Origin: Streptomyces mutomycini
GTDB lineage: Bacteria; Actinomycetota; Actinomycetes; Streptomycetales; Streptomycetaceae
NCBI RefSeq assembly: GCF_001700505.1
Contig: NZ_MAPV01000162.1
Location: forward strand, 1-41,582
Length of the DNA: 41,582 bases
Direction of reading: 5' to 3'
Of the stretch, positions 32,852 through 41,582 are shown one piece after another (position 1 is the first letter of the stretch; the number at the start of each line of letters is the position of its first letter). Both the position numbers and the translations under genes were made by a program. The notes under the pieces were generated by a model. The model searched no databases, was not told the DNA's origin, and saw only the letters and a list, made by a program, of their open reading frames with translations.

Positions 32852-33832
32852 TCAGGAGTCCTGATCCAGGATTCCTGAACGCGCGATCAGGAAGCCCAGT
32901 TGGGCACGGCTCGTGCTGCCCAGGGTGGCCGACAGCTTGGCGATGTGGGCCCGGCAGGTCCGGACGTTCATGCCGAGCCTGCGGGCTATGGAGTCGTCGA
33001 CATGGCCCTCGACCAGGAGATGGGCTATGGAGCGCTGAACCCCGCTGATCCCGACCGGAGTCGGCTCGTACCGGATGTCTTCCAGAAGCGGGGTGGCGGT
33101 CTGCCAGAGCTGCTCGAAGACGCTGATCAGATAGGAGACGAGACCGGGGTGCCGGAGTTCCAGAGCGACTGTCCGGTCGTCCTGGGCCGGGATGAAGGCG
33201 ACGGTCCGGTCGAAGATGAGAAGGCGCTCCACGAGTTCCTCCAGCGTGCGGATCGTCACGCCTTCGGCCAGGCGTTCCGCGTACGCGAACGTCCCCTGGT
33301 GGTGGCGCACCGTGTGCTGGTAGAGCGTGCGGATGCTCACACCGCGGTCCACCACCGCCTTGCCCCGTTCCAGTCCTTTGCTGAGGATGTCCTCGCTCCG
33401 GCCGCCCCCCGGCTGCACAGTGAGCACCTCGGTGTGGCACTCCGCCGTGGCAGCGTCGATGGCGGCGTTGATGCGTGTGCTGCCCTCCAGCACGGTGATG
33501 GCGTGTGTCGTCGGCGGGTCCTGGGCGCTGATGTCCATGAACGGCTCGAAGGACTCGGCCAGTTCCAGGGAGTGGCGCCTCCGCTCCTGGATCTCCCGCT
33601 CTATGGGGTGGAGCCATTGCGCGAGGGCCGCCGAGGGCGGTACGGGGCGTAGCCAGTCGGCGTCGTCGGGATCGGGGTGGAGCAGGGCGAAATCCATCAG
33701 GCAAGGGGCTGGTTCGACCTCCACGCGCGGGATGCGTCCGGACCGCAACGCGCTGGCGTAGAGGGCCTGCCCCGCATCGCATAGTTGGGTGATCCCGTGA
33801 GGATGTGACGCTTTTGAGTCACTTGTGCGCAT
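32852..33832 (-). CDS. LuxR-type transcriptional regulator (326 aa)
   Basis: The C-terminal winged or LuxR-like helix-turn-helix is at about 255-320: GVQRSIAHLLVEGHVDDSIA, RRLGMNVRTCRAHIAKLSAT, LGSTSRAQLGFLIARSGI. The N-terminal part is shared with the damaged paralogue (CLMDFALLHPDPDDADWLRP, VPPSAALAQWL). The middle (RINAAIDAATAECHTEVLTV ... VVDRGVSIRTLYQH) resembles the sensor part of streptomycete TrmB/LuxR regulators with a phospholipase-D-like fold, but without the HKD catalytic motif. ATG 33832 has GGAG upstream; the ORF opens earlier but without a site. It is divergent from the D-I-T-W-G peptide gene across 128 bases, so that gene is its most likely target. Confidence 0.85.
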   Translation of the reverse strand: MRTSDSKASHPHGITQLCDAGQALYASALRSGRIPRVEVEPAPCLMDFALLHPDPDDADWLRPVPPSAALAQWLHPIEREIQERRRHSLELAESFEPFMDISAQDPPTTHAITVLEGSTRINAAIDAATAECHTEVLTVQPGGGRSEDILSKGLERGKAVVDRGVSIRTLYQHTVRHHQGTFAYAERLAEGVTIRTLEELVERLLIFDRTVAFIPAQDDRTVALELRHPGLVSYLISVFEQLWQTATPLLEDIRYEPTPVGISGVQRSIAHLLVEGHVDDSIARRLGMNVRTCRAHIAKLSATLGSTSRAQLGFLIARSGILDQDS

Positions 33833-33960
33833 ATCTCCACCCCCCATGTTCCTGAACGTGCAGGAACATGATGCATCGATCCGGTGGTGCTTGCGTGTCC
33901 GTGTAAGACATCGTCTTGGTTGCGGGGGAGATGAATCCATCAAGTGAGGACGAAGCCGAA
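33833..33960. promoter_or_regulatory. Shared control region between LuxR regulator and repeat peptide
   Basis: These 128 bases hold both divergent promoters. An inverted repeat CATGTTCCTG/CAGGAACATG (33846-33855 and 33862-33871) is a near-ideal operator for a dimeric regulator. Ribosome sites are GTGAGGA (33944-33950) for the peptide and GGTGGAG on the minus strand for the regulator. Confidence 0.65.
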
Positions 33961-34206
33961 ATGTCTAAGCGAATGCTTCGCTCGGTGCTTGCCACTGCCT
34001 TTGTCGGGGCCCTGGCGTACGGGGCGGTGGGGACCCAGGACATCACCTGGGGGGTTGCGTCGGTCGAGCAGGTGGCACCCGGTGACATCACGTGGGGTGC
34101 GGCTCCGGGGGATATCACGTGGGGCGCGGCACCCGGTGACATCACGTGGGGCGCGGCTCCGAGTGACATCACGTGGGGCGCGGCTCCGAACCACGTCGGC
34201 GCATGA
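33961..34206 (+). CDS. Exported short peptide with tandem D-I-T-W-G repeats (81 aa)
   Basis: Residues 1-24 form a signal peptide (MSKRMLRSVLATAFVGALAY: basic, then hydrophobic). The remainder holds five copies of DITWG: one degenerate (GTQDITWGVAS), three GDITWGAAP and one SDITWGAAP, then NHVGA. The last four are 27-base tandem DNA repeats at 34081-34188, nearly identical at the base level. There is no cysteine. ATG 33961 follows GTGAGGA at ten bases; the in-frame ATG at 33931 has its purine run directly abutting and is less likely. The stop overlaps the next start (ATGA). I do not recognise the family. A structural or signalling peptide, or a multi-core modified-peptide precursor, are all open. 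The signal peptide argues for export by Sec. Confidence 0.82.
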   Translation: MSKRMLRSVLATAFVGALAYGAVGTQDITWGVASVEQVAPGDITWGAAPGDITWGAAPGDITWGAAPSDITWGAAPNHVGA

Positions 34207-34523
34207 CCACCCCACCGGACGACCGCACCTTCCGGCGGGAGATGGCCACGGCCTATCGCTCAGGGTGGCATTTCATCGATCTGCTCACGGCGCTCACCCG
34301 CCAGGGCGATTCGTTGATGGTCACCCTGTTCGGAGAGCCGATCGTCGTCGTCATGGAAACGGATGACGATATCCGTGCCTATCGCTGTGTTCGCCGGCCT
34401 CGTGGAGCGCCGCAACCGGTCCGCTGCGCCGTGAGGTACGGCATGATTTTCGTGAATCTCGATCAGCGTGACCATGAGCTGTTCGAACAAGAAGCCATTT
34501 CCGCCACCCCCCGCAGTGCCTGA
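34203..34523 (+). CDS. Small unknown protein coupled to the repeat peptide (106 aa)
   Basis: ATG 34203 overlaps the stop of the repeat-peptide gene by four bases, so the two products are made together. It has no signal peptide and is probably cytosolic. The part LFGEPIVVVMETDDDIRAYR then CVRRPRGAPQPVRCAVRYGM ending IFVNLD recalls the layout of a Rieske-type domain (a GEPVVVxRxxDGxxxAxxxxC...C strand order), but the two Cys-x-His ligand pairs are absent, so no cluster can be claimed. It may be a cofactor-free relative, or the resemblance may be chance. The N-terminal 35 residues are helical (FRREMATAYRSGWHFIDLLT). Context suggests it handles or controls the peptide. Confidence 0.78.
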   Translation: MTTPPDDRTFRREMATAYRSGWHFIDLLTALTRQGDSLMVTLFGEPIVVVMETDDDIRAYRCVRRPRGAPQPVRCAVRYGMIFVNLDQRDHELFEQEAISATPRSA

Positions 34524-34565
34524 ACGATTCCCCCGTTTTTTCATGTCGTTCAGGCACTTCCCCCA

Positions 34566-34608
34566 CACAGCGGCGCCATCGTGACCTGAACACGATGGCG
34601 CCGTTGTG
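34566..34608. terminator. Bidirectional terminator between the peptide operon and the PPOX gene
   Basis: An 18-base stem (34566-34583 with 34591-34608, one G-T pair) and a seven-base loop, between convergent genes, with T/C-rich flanks on both sides. Confidence 0.85.
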
Positions 34609-34654
34609 CTGCGCGGAAACGTTCTGAACAACCAGCTCGATTCGAGCAGATCTC

Positions 34655-35056
34655 TCAGCCCTTTCCGAGCGCCCGGTCGACGGCGATCTCGATGACGACG
34701 CGCTCCGGGTTGTCCCTCGGGGTGCGCTCGTAGCGCTCCGCGTATCGGCGTACCGCGTCCTCGACCTCGCTGGGCTCCGTGCGGATCACCGCCCGGCCCT
34801 CCAGCGTCGCCCAGCGGCGCCCCTGCATCTGGCAGACGGCGACCCGTGCCCCGTCCGGGCCGGCCGCGCGGACGTGGGCGGCCTTCCTGGTGTTCCCGCC
34901 GGTGATGACGCGGGCGATCCGTGTCTCCGGGTCGTACGTCACTCCGACCGGCACCACGTGGGGCGTGCCGTCCGGGCGGAGCGTGGTCAGGGTGCACACA
35001 TGGCGCTCCCTCCAGAAGGCGAGGTACTCGGGGCCGGGGTTGCGCACGTCAGGCAT
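34655..35056 (-). CDS. PPOX-class (pyridoxamine-phosphate-oxidase-like) flavin/F420 protein (133 aa)
   Basis: A small split-barrel protein of the pyridoxamine 5'-phosphate oxidase superfamily. The start region (EYLAFWRERHVCTLTTLRPD, GTPHVVPVGVTYDPE) is the usual opening of PPOX proteins, followed by the cofactor-contacting strand ITGGNTRKAAHVRAAGPDGA and VAVCQMQGRRWATLEGRAVI. Members of this size in actinobacteria commonly bind F420, FMN or heme and act as small reductases. The cofactor is not decidable from the sequence alone. It is divergent from clpB, so its promoter shares 136 bases with the clpB HAIR site and it could also respond to HspR. Confidence 0.85.
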   Translation of the reverse strand: MPDVRNPGPEYLAFWRERHVCTLTTLRPDGTPHVVPVGVTYDPETRIARVITGGNTRKAAHVRAAGPDGARVAVCQMQGRRWATLEGRAVIRTEPSEVEDAVRRYAERYERTPRDNPERVVIEIAVDRALGKG

Positions 35057-35109
35057 GGGGTCAGCCTAGACAGAGGGAGATTCGGAGGGCGCGGAGGCAC
35101 CGGATCAGC

Positions 35110-35130
35110 CTTGAGTGGAATAGACTCAAC
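35110..35130 (+). promoter_or_regulatory. HAIR operator (HspR-binding site) of clpB
   Basis: CTTGAGT-N7-ACTCAAC, one base off the perfect HAIR palindrome, 63 bases before the clpB start. It links clpB to the HspR regulon. Confidence 0.9.
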
Positions 35131-35192
35131 TTTGTACCCGTTGTTCGGGTCATAGTTTCGTGAAGCACCAGCACGAGGAGGAGACGACGCCC

Positions 35193-37793
<2,601 letters not shown>

Positions 37794-37802
37794 GCGCCGC
37801 CG

Positions 37803-37841
37803 GTGTCCCCTGCCGGACCCCGCGGGTCCGGCAGGGGACAC
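37803..37841. terminator. Terminator after clpB
   Basis: A perfect 18-base stem (37803-37820 with 37824-37841) and a three-base loop, nine bases after the clpB stop. Confidence 0.9.
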
Positions 37842-38125
37842 ACGTGTGTACGGCCCCGGCCTATTGAAGGGTGCATCCGGCACACACTGTCCGCGGAACC
37901 GCCCTCCAAATCGAGCCGAAAATTTGCATTCCGTGGCTGAATGGCGGATGCGAAAAGGTCCAGACCTCGATTTGTGTCGGGGCGATACATATCGGCACCC
38001 TCGGCCGAAGCGTTATTGGTGTGCTGGTGAGTGATCGCGTTCCGCGCAATATCGGGACACTTGGGACCCTTTTCTTTAATGGCGGGGGCGGCTGTCACGA
38101 ATTCTGAAGCCGGTAAGGTACGCCC
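37842..38125. other. Intergenic region upstream of the MFS gene
   Basis: This stretch of about 280 bases is richer in A and T than the surrounding coding DNA, as promoters in this genome are. It contains GTAAGG (38113-38118) ahead of the MFS start. No gene or clear operator is seen. Confidence 0.4.
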
Positions 38126-39394
38126 ATGACGGAGCGAATACCTGGCGAGGCGAGTGCGGAGCCGAAGGATTGCAAAAGTGACAGTCTCATTCGCCTGAGC
38201 GAATTCCGCACGCTGTGGACGGCATATGCCCAGTCGGTGCTGGGCGACCAGCTGGCGCGGGTGGCGCTGTCCCTGCTGGTGTACGAGCGCACCGAGTCGG
38301 CGGGCTGGACCGCCGCGACCTACGCCCTGACGAGCCTGCCCGCTCTGCTGTCCGGGGTGCTCCTCTCCGGCCTCGCCGACCGTTTTCCCCGGCGCACCGT
38401 CATGATCGGATGCGACCTGGTGCGCGCCGTCCTCGTCGGCCTGATGGCCCTGCCCGGCACGCCCCTGCCGCTGCTGGCCGGGCTGCTGGTGCTGGCACAG
38501 CTCGCCGAGGCGCCGTTCGGGGCTTCGCAGGGCGCCCTGCTGCCGGCTGTCCTGGGGGAGCGCCTGTACGAGCGGGGGCAGCGGGTCGTGATGATCACCC
38601 ACCAGGCCGGACAGCTGATCGGGTTCGCGGCGGGCGGGGCGCTCGTCGTGTGGCTCGGCAGCCATGTCTCCCTGGGGCTGAACGCGGTGACGTTCCTGAT
38701 CTCCGCGGCTCTGATCAGGCTGGGCGTGAAGGCGCGGCCGGTGGACCCGGGCGCCGACGCACGGCCGAAGCGGATGCACACCCAGGTGGGCAAGGCGGCC
38801 GCACTGATCTGGTCGGACCCCCGTCTGCGGTCCCTGGTGGCGCTCGGCTGGCTGGCGGGGTTCATCGTCCTGCCGGAGGGCCTGGCCGCCCCCTTCGCGG
38901 AGGAGGCCGGCGGAAGCGCCGCGTCCGTGGGGCTCCTGCTTGCCGCGCACCCCGCAGGAATGGTCCTGGGCGCGGCCCTCCTGGGGCGTGCGGGCTTCGA
39001 CGTCGAGCGCCGCCGGCGGCTGCTCGGGCCGCTCGCGGTGGGCGCGAACCTCCCGCTGGTCGTCTACTGGGCCGGGCCCGGCGTAGGGGTGGCCCTGCTG
39101 GTGCTGCTGGTGTCCGGCATCTGCTCCGCCTACCAGATCACCGCGGGGGCGACCTTCGTCCTGCTCACCCCGGCCGACCAGCGCGGTCAGGCACTGGGGC
39201 TCGCCAGGTCGGGGCTGACCGCGGTGCAGGGGATCGGTGTCGCCGCGGGGGGCCTGGCGGCCGAGCTGTCGGGGTCCTCCGCCCAGACGATCGGAGGGGC
39301 GGGACTCGTCGGCACGCTCTGCGCGGTCGTGGTCGCGGTTTCCTGGTCGCGGGCCAGGGGAACGACCGCGGGGACGATTCCCCTGAGCGCGTAG
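38126..39394 (+). CDS. MFS transporter, probable exporter (422 aa)
   Basis: An inner-membrane protein with about twelve helices in two halves, separated by a hydrophilic loop near 195-215 (GVKARPVDPGADARPKRMHT). The loop between helices 2 and 3 has GLADRFPRRTVMIGCDLVRA, the MFS motif A pattern (G-x-x-x-D-R-x-x-R). This set-up (GDQLARVALSLLVYERTESA, ending in a wide central loop) is that of drug or metabolite exporters of the DHA-like type. ATG 38126 is preceded by GTAAGG. It stands alone, with no regulator beside it. Substrate unknown. Confidence 0.9.
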   Translation: MTERIPGEASAEPKDCKSDSLIRLSEFRTLWTAYAQSVLGDQLARVALSLLVYERTESAGWTAATYALTSLPALLSGVLLSGLADRFPRRTVMIGCDLVRAVLVGLMALPGTPLPLLAGLLVLAQLAEAPFGASQGALLPAVLGERLYERGQRVVMITHQAGQLIGFAAGGALVVWLGSHVSLGLNAVTFLISAALIRLGVKARPVDPGADARPKRMHTQVGKAAALIWSDPRLRSLVALGWLAGFIVLPEGLAAPFAEEAGGSAASVGLLLAAHPAGMVLGAALLGRAGFDVERRRRLLGPLAVGANLPLVVYWAGPGVGVALLVLLVSGICSAYQITAGATFVLLTPADQRGQALGLARSGLTAVQGIGVAAGGLAAELSGSSAQTIGGAGLVGTLCAVVVAVSWSRARGTTAGTIPLSA

Positions 39395-39464
39395 GACTAC
39401 CGGCCGCGATCGCGGCTAGGGTCGAAGCCAGGAAACCACGTGCGATCCACAGGAGTACCCAGCG

Positions 39465-40010
39465 ATGTCTATCGACCCGTCCTCGATCCCCAACTTCGGG
39501 GGACAGCCCGAACCGCAGACGTCAGGACCCGAGGGCCCCGTGGTCCCCGACCAGGACCTCGTCAAGCAGCTTCTCGAGCAGATGGAGCTGAAGTTCGTCG
39601 TCGACGACGAGGGCGACCTCGCCGCGCCGTGGGAAGACTTCCGGACGTACTTCATGTTCCGCGGCGAGGAGGAGCAGCAGGTCTTCTCGGTCCGGACCTT
39701 CTACGACCGCCCCCACGCCCTGGACCAGCGCGCCGTCCTGCTCGACGCGATCGACGACTGGAACCGCCGCACCCTGTGGCCCAAGGTCTACACGCACGCC
39801 CACGAGGGCGAGGAGGGCGCCGCGGCCTCCGTACGGCTGGTCGGTGAGGCGCAGATGCTCATCGGCACGGGTGTCAGCCTGGAGCACTTCGTCTCCTCGA
39901 CGGTCAGCTGGGTGCGGGCTTCCATCGAGTTCGACAAGTGGCTGGTGGACCGCCTGGGTCTGGAGCCCGCCGAGAAGAAGGACGAGGGCGGCGAGCCCAC
40001 GGAGGCCTGA
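39465..40010 (+). CDS. YbjN-domain protein (181 aa)
   Basis: A YbjN/T3SS-chaperone-like fold common in streptomycetes. After a Pro/Gly-rich N-terminus (about 1-22) comes LVKQLLEQMELKFVVDDEGD, then a strand-rich part (PWEDFRTYFMFRGEEEQQVF) and the helix that opens DAIDDWNRRTLWPKVYTHAH, typical of this family. It ends in an acidic disordered tail. The biochemical role is unknown. ATG 39465 follows a GGAG-type site (AGGAGTACCCAGCG). It is convergent with the aminotransferase gene, separated by a terminator. Confidence 0.87.
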   Translation: MSIDPSSIPNFGGQPEPQTSGPEGPVVPDQDLVKQLLEQMELKFVVDDEGDLAAPWEDFRTYFMFRGEEEQQVFSVRTFYDRPHALDQRAVLLDAIDDWNRRTLWPKVYTHAHEGEEGAAASVRLVGEAQMLIGTGVSLEHFVSSTVSWVRASIEFDKWLVDRLGLEPAEKKDEGGEPTEA

Positions 40011-40030
40011 TCCGCGGGAAGTGCGACACG

Positions 40031-40078
40031 GGCCCGGTCAGGGGCGCGGCCGGTACGGCCGGCGGCCCCGACCGGGCC
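40031..40078. terminator. Terminator between YbjN and aminotransferase genes
   Basis: A nested hairpin: outer stem GGCCCGGTC (40031-40039) with GACCGGGCC (40070-40078), inner GGGGC...CCCC and GGCCGG stems. It serves two convergent genes. Confidence 0.8.
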
Positions 40079-40116
40079 TCTGTCTTGATCGGGTCCGGCC
40101 TCTGCCGCGCCCCCGG

Positions 40117-41298
40117 TCAGGACGCCTGGAGTGTCTTCAGCCGGGTGACCGCCTCGGTGATCACCTCCGTGCGCTTGCAGAACGCGAAGCGCACGAAGTG
40201 CGCGCCCTGCTCGCGGTGGTCGTAGAACACCGCGTTCGGGATGGCGACGACCCCGCAGCGTTCCGGGAGCGCCCGGCAGAAGGCGAAGCCGTCCCTCTCG
40301 TCGCCGAGCGGGCGGATGTCGGTGGTGACGAAGTACGTCCCGGCGGGCTTGTAGACCTCGAAGCCGGCCTCGGCGAGGCCCGCGCTGAGCAGATCGCGCT
40401 TGGCGCGCAGGTCGGCGCGCAGCTCGTCGAAGTAGCTGTCGGGCAGCCGCAGTGCGTCGGCGACGGCGTACTGGAAGGGGCCGCCGGAGACGTACGTCAG
40501 GAACTGCTTCGCGGAGCGGACCGCGGTGACCAGTTCCGGGCTCGCGGTGATCCAGCCGATCTTCCAGCCCGTCAGGGAGAACGTCTTGCCCGCGCTGCTG
40601 ATGGTGACCGTACGCTCCCGCATGCCGGGGAAGGACGCGAGGGGGATGTGCTCGCCCTCGAAGACGAGGTGCTCGTAGACCTCGTCCGTGACGACCAGGA
40701 GGTCCCGCTCGCACGCGAGTGCGGCGACGGCCGTCAGTTCGTCCCGGGTCAGGACGGTGCCGGTCGGGTTGTGCGGGGTGTTGAGCAGGATCAGCCGGGT
40801 GCGGGGCGTGACGGCGGCGCGCAGCTCGTCGAGGTCGAGCCGGTAGGCGCCCTCGTGCGGCCGGAGCGTGACGGGGACGCGGGTACCGCCCGCCATGGCG
40901 ATGCAGGCGGCGTACGAGTCGTAGTACGGCTCCAGGGCGATGACCTCGTCGCCGGGCTCCAGGAGGGCCAGCAGGGAGGCCGCGACCGCCTCCGTGGCGC
41001 CCGTGGTGACCAGGACCTCGGCGTCGGGGTCGTACTCCAGTCCGTAGTGGCGCTGCTGGTGCTCCGCGACCGCGGAGCGCAGCTCGGGGACGCCGGGGCC
41101 CGGTGGGTACTGGTTGCCGTGGCCGGCGCGCAGGGCGCGGACCGCGGCTTCGCGGATCTCCTCGGGGCCGTCGGTGTCGGGGAACCCCTGACCGAGGTTG
41201 ATCGATCCGGTTCGTGCGGCCAGCGCGGACATCTCCGCGAAGATCGTCGTGCCGAACTCGGTGAGGCGGCGGTTGAGCAGCGGTCGTCCTTGTGTCAT
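40117..41298 (-). CDS. PLP-dependent aminotransferase class I (393 aa)
   Basis: A fold-type I aminotransferase. It opens with NRRLTEFGTTIFAEMSALAA and INLGQGFPDTDGP, the usual start of the kynurenine/methionine/glutamine transaminase-like group. Cofactor residues are visible: TTGATEAVAASL, NTPHNPTGTVL with the Asn binding the PLP ring, VTDEVYEHL with the Asp on the pyridine N, and SSAGKTFSLTGWKIGW with the Schiff-base lysine. The C-terminal R-F-A-F-C motif (FVRFAFCKR) binds substrate carboxylate. The exact amino donor is not certain. ATG 41298 has AGGA eight bases before it; ATG 41307 would add three residues. It is a stand-alone gene divergent from the truncated gene at the window end. Confidence 0.92.
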   Translation of the reverse strand: MTQGRPLLNRRLTEFGTTIFAEMSALAARTGSINLGQGFPDTDGPEEIREAAVRALRAGHGNQYPPGPGVPELRSAVAEHQQRHYGLEYDPDAEVLVTTGATEAVAASLLALLEPGDEVIALEPYYDSYAACIAMAGGTRVPVTLRPHEGAYRLDLDELRAAVTPRTRLILLNTPHNPTGTVLTRDELTAVAALACERDLLVVTDEVYEHLVFEGEHIPLASFPGMRERTVTISSAGKTFSLTGWKIGWITASPELVTAVRSAKQFLTYVSGGPFQYAVADALRLPDSYFDELRADLRAKRDLLSAGLAEAGFEVYKPAGTYFVTTDIRPLGDERDGFAFCRALPERCGVVAIPNAVFYDHREQGAHFVRFAFCKRTEVITEAVTRLKTLQAS

Positions 41299-41424
41299 GG
41301 GCGCCATCCTGTGCCGAAGCTCTGGAGTTGCTCAAGTCCGCTTTGGCTCCGGCGGGGCATGGGAATCCAACGGTCAGTCGAGAAGCGGGGACCTCGCTTC
41401 GGGGGACAGAAGGATGTGAGGTCG

Positions 41425-41582
41425 GTGGAGTTGTTCGTCTTCATCGTGTTCCTGGTGGTCGTGGTCGTGGGCATCGCCGCCCTCGCCTCGGGATCGGGTG
41501 GCCGCAAGAAGCCGGTCGCGGGGCGTCGCGCACGCCGTGGTTCCAGCAGCGACGGGGGAGGAGGCGGCGGCGGGGGCAGCTG
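41425..41582 (+). CDS. Truncated small membrane protein running off the window
   Basis: Starts at GTG 41425 (GAGG upstream) or GTG 41416. One membrane helix (LFVFIVFLVVVVVGIAALAS) is followed by a basic stretch (GGRKKPVAGRRARRG) and a Ser/Asp segment ending in a glycine run at the window edge. This is the pattern of small streptomycete membrane proteins with a Gly-rich tail. Function unknown; the C-terminus is outside the window. Confidence 0.6.
   Translation, partial: MELFVFIVFLVVVVVGIAALASGSGGRKKPVAGRRARRGSSSDGGGGGGGGS

Noticed and set aside
34081..34188. The 27-base repeats considered as a CRISPR array
   Set aside because: The units are contiguous with no spacers, and they are in frame, encoding a repeated peptide.
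34203..34523. Calling the 106-aa protein a Rieske ferredoxin
   Set aside because: The Cys-x-His ligand pairs are absent; the resemblance is confined to the strand pattern.

Overview
The window is chromosomal DNA from a Streptomyces or a close relative. The evidence is the very high GC with strong third-position GC bias, frequent GTG starts, the dnaK-grpE-dnaJ-hspR operon with HAIR operators, a HAIR-controlled clpB, and many streptomycete-type families (DUF2637, YbjN, XRE regulators with a helical C-terminal region). Everything was read by eye; family names come from motif recognition, not from searches.

Positions 1-5700 hold one giant P-loop ATPase gene (1860 aa). Positions 5711-19408 look like an integrated genomic island. 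A 42-base direct repeat with one mismatch occurs at 5711-5752 and at 19367-19408, and the right copy is the 3' half of an intact tRNA-Gly(CCC), from the anticodon loop to the 3' end. This is the usual attachment site of tyrosine-recombinase elements. The island carries an AAA ATPase with an overlapping unknown partner in visibly lower-GC DNA; a run of frameshifted MazG-like gene, UDP-glucose-dehydrogenase family gene, SIR2-like gene, two small unknown genes and an XRE regulator; a divergent DUF1932 dehydrogenase; and a mobilization module (DUF2637 membrane protein, MobC, MobA relaxase). No integrase is visible, and only a scrap of what may be a replication gene remains. The element therefore looks decayed, or mobilizable only with help from other elements.

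Right of the tRNA the core chromosome resumes: a small Cys-rich protein, dCTP deaminase (probably leaderless), a phosphoribosyltransferase, a secreted FG-GAP propeller protein, a Yip1-type membrane protein, a large membrane Fe-S oxidoreductase and a degenerate sugar transferase. Then comes the heat-shock block: dnaK-grpE-dnaJ-hspR (28011-32237) and, 3 kb on, clpB (35193-37793). HAIR inverted repeats precede both dnaK and clpB, so repressor and targets are both in view. Between them sit a deletion-damaged LuxR-type gene, its intact paralogue, a divergent gene for a short exported peptide with five D-I-T-W-G motifs (four in 27-base tandem repeats), an overlapping 106-aa partner, and a PPOX-type flavoprotein. 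The window ends with an MFS exporter, a YbjN protein, a PLP aminotransferase and a truncated small membrane protein.

The best candidates for undescribed biology are the D-I-T-W-G peptide locus, the AAA/partner cassette in the tRNA-Gly island, the SIR2-like/UGDH/MazG-like cluster, and the giant ATPase beside the left attachment repeat.
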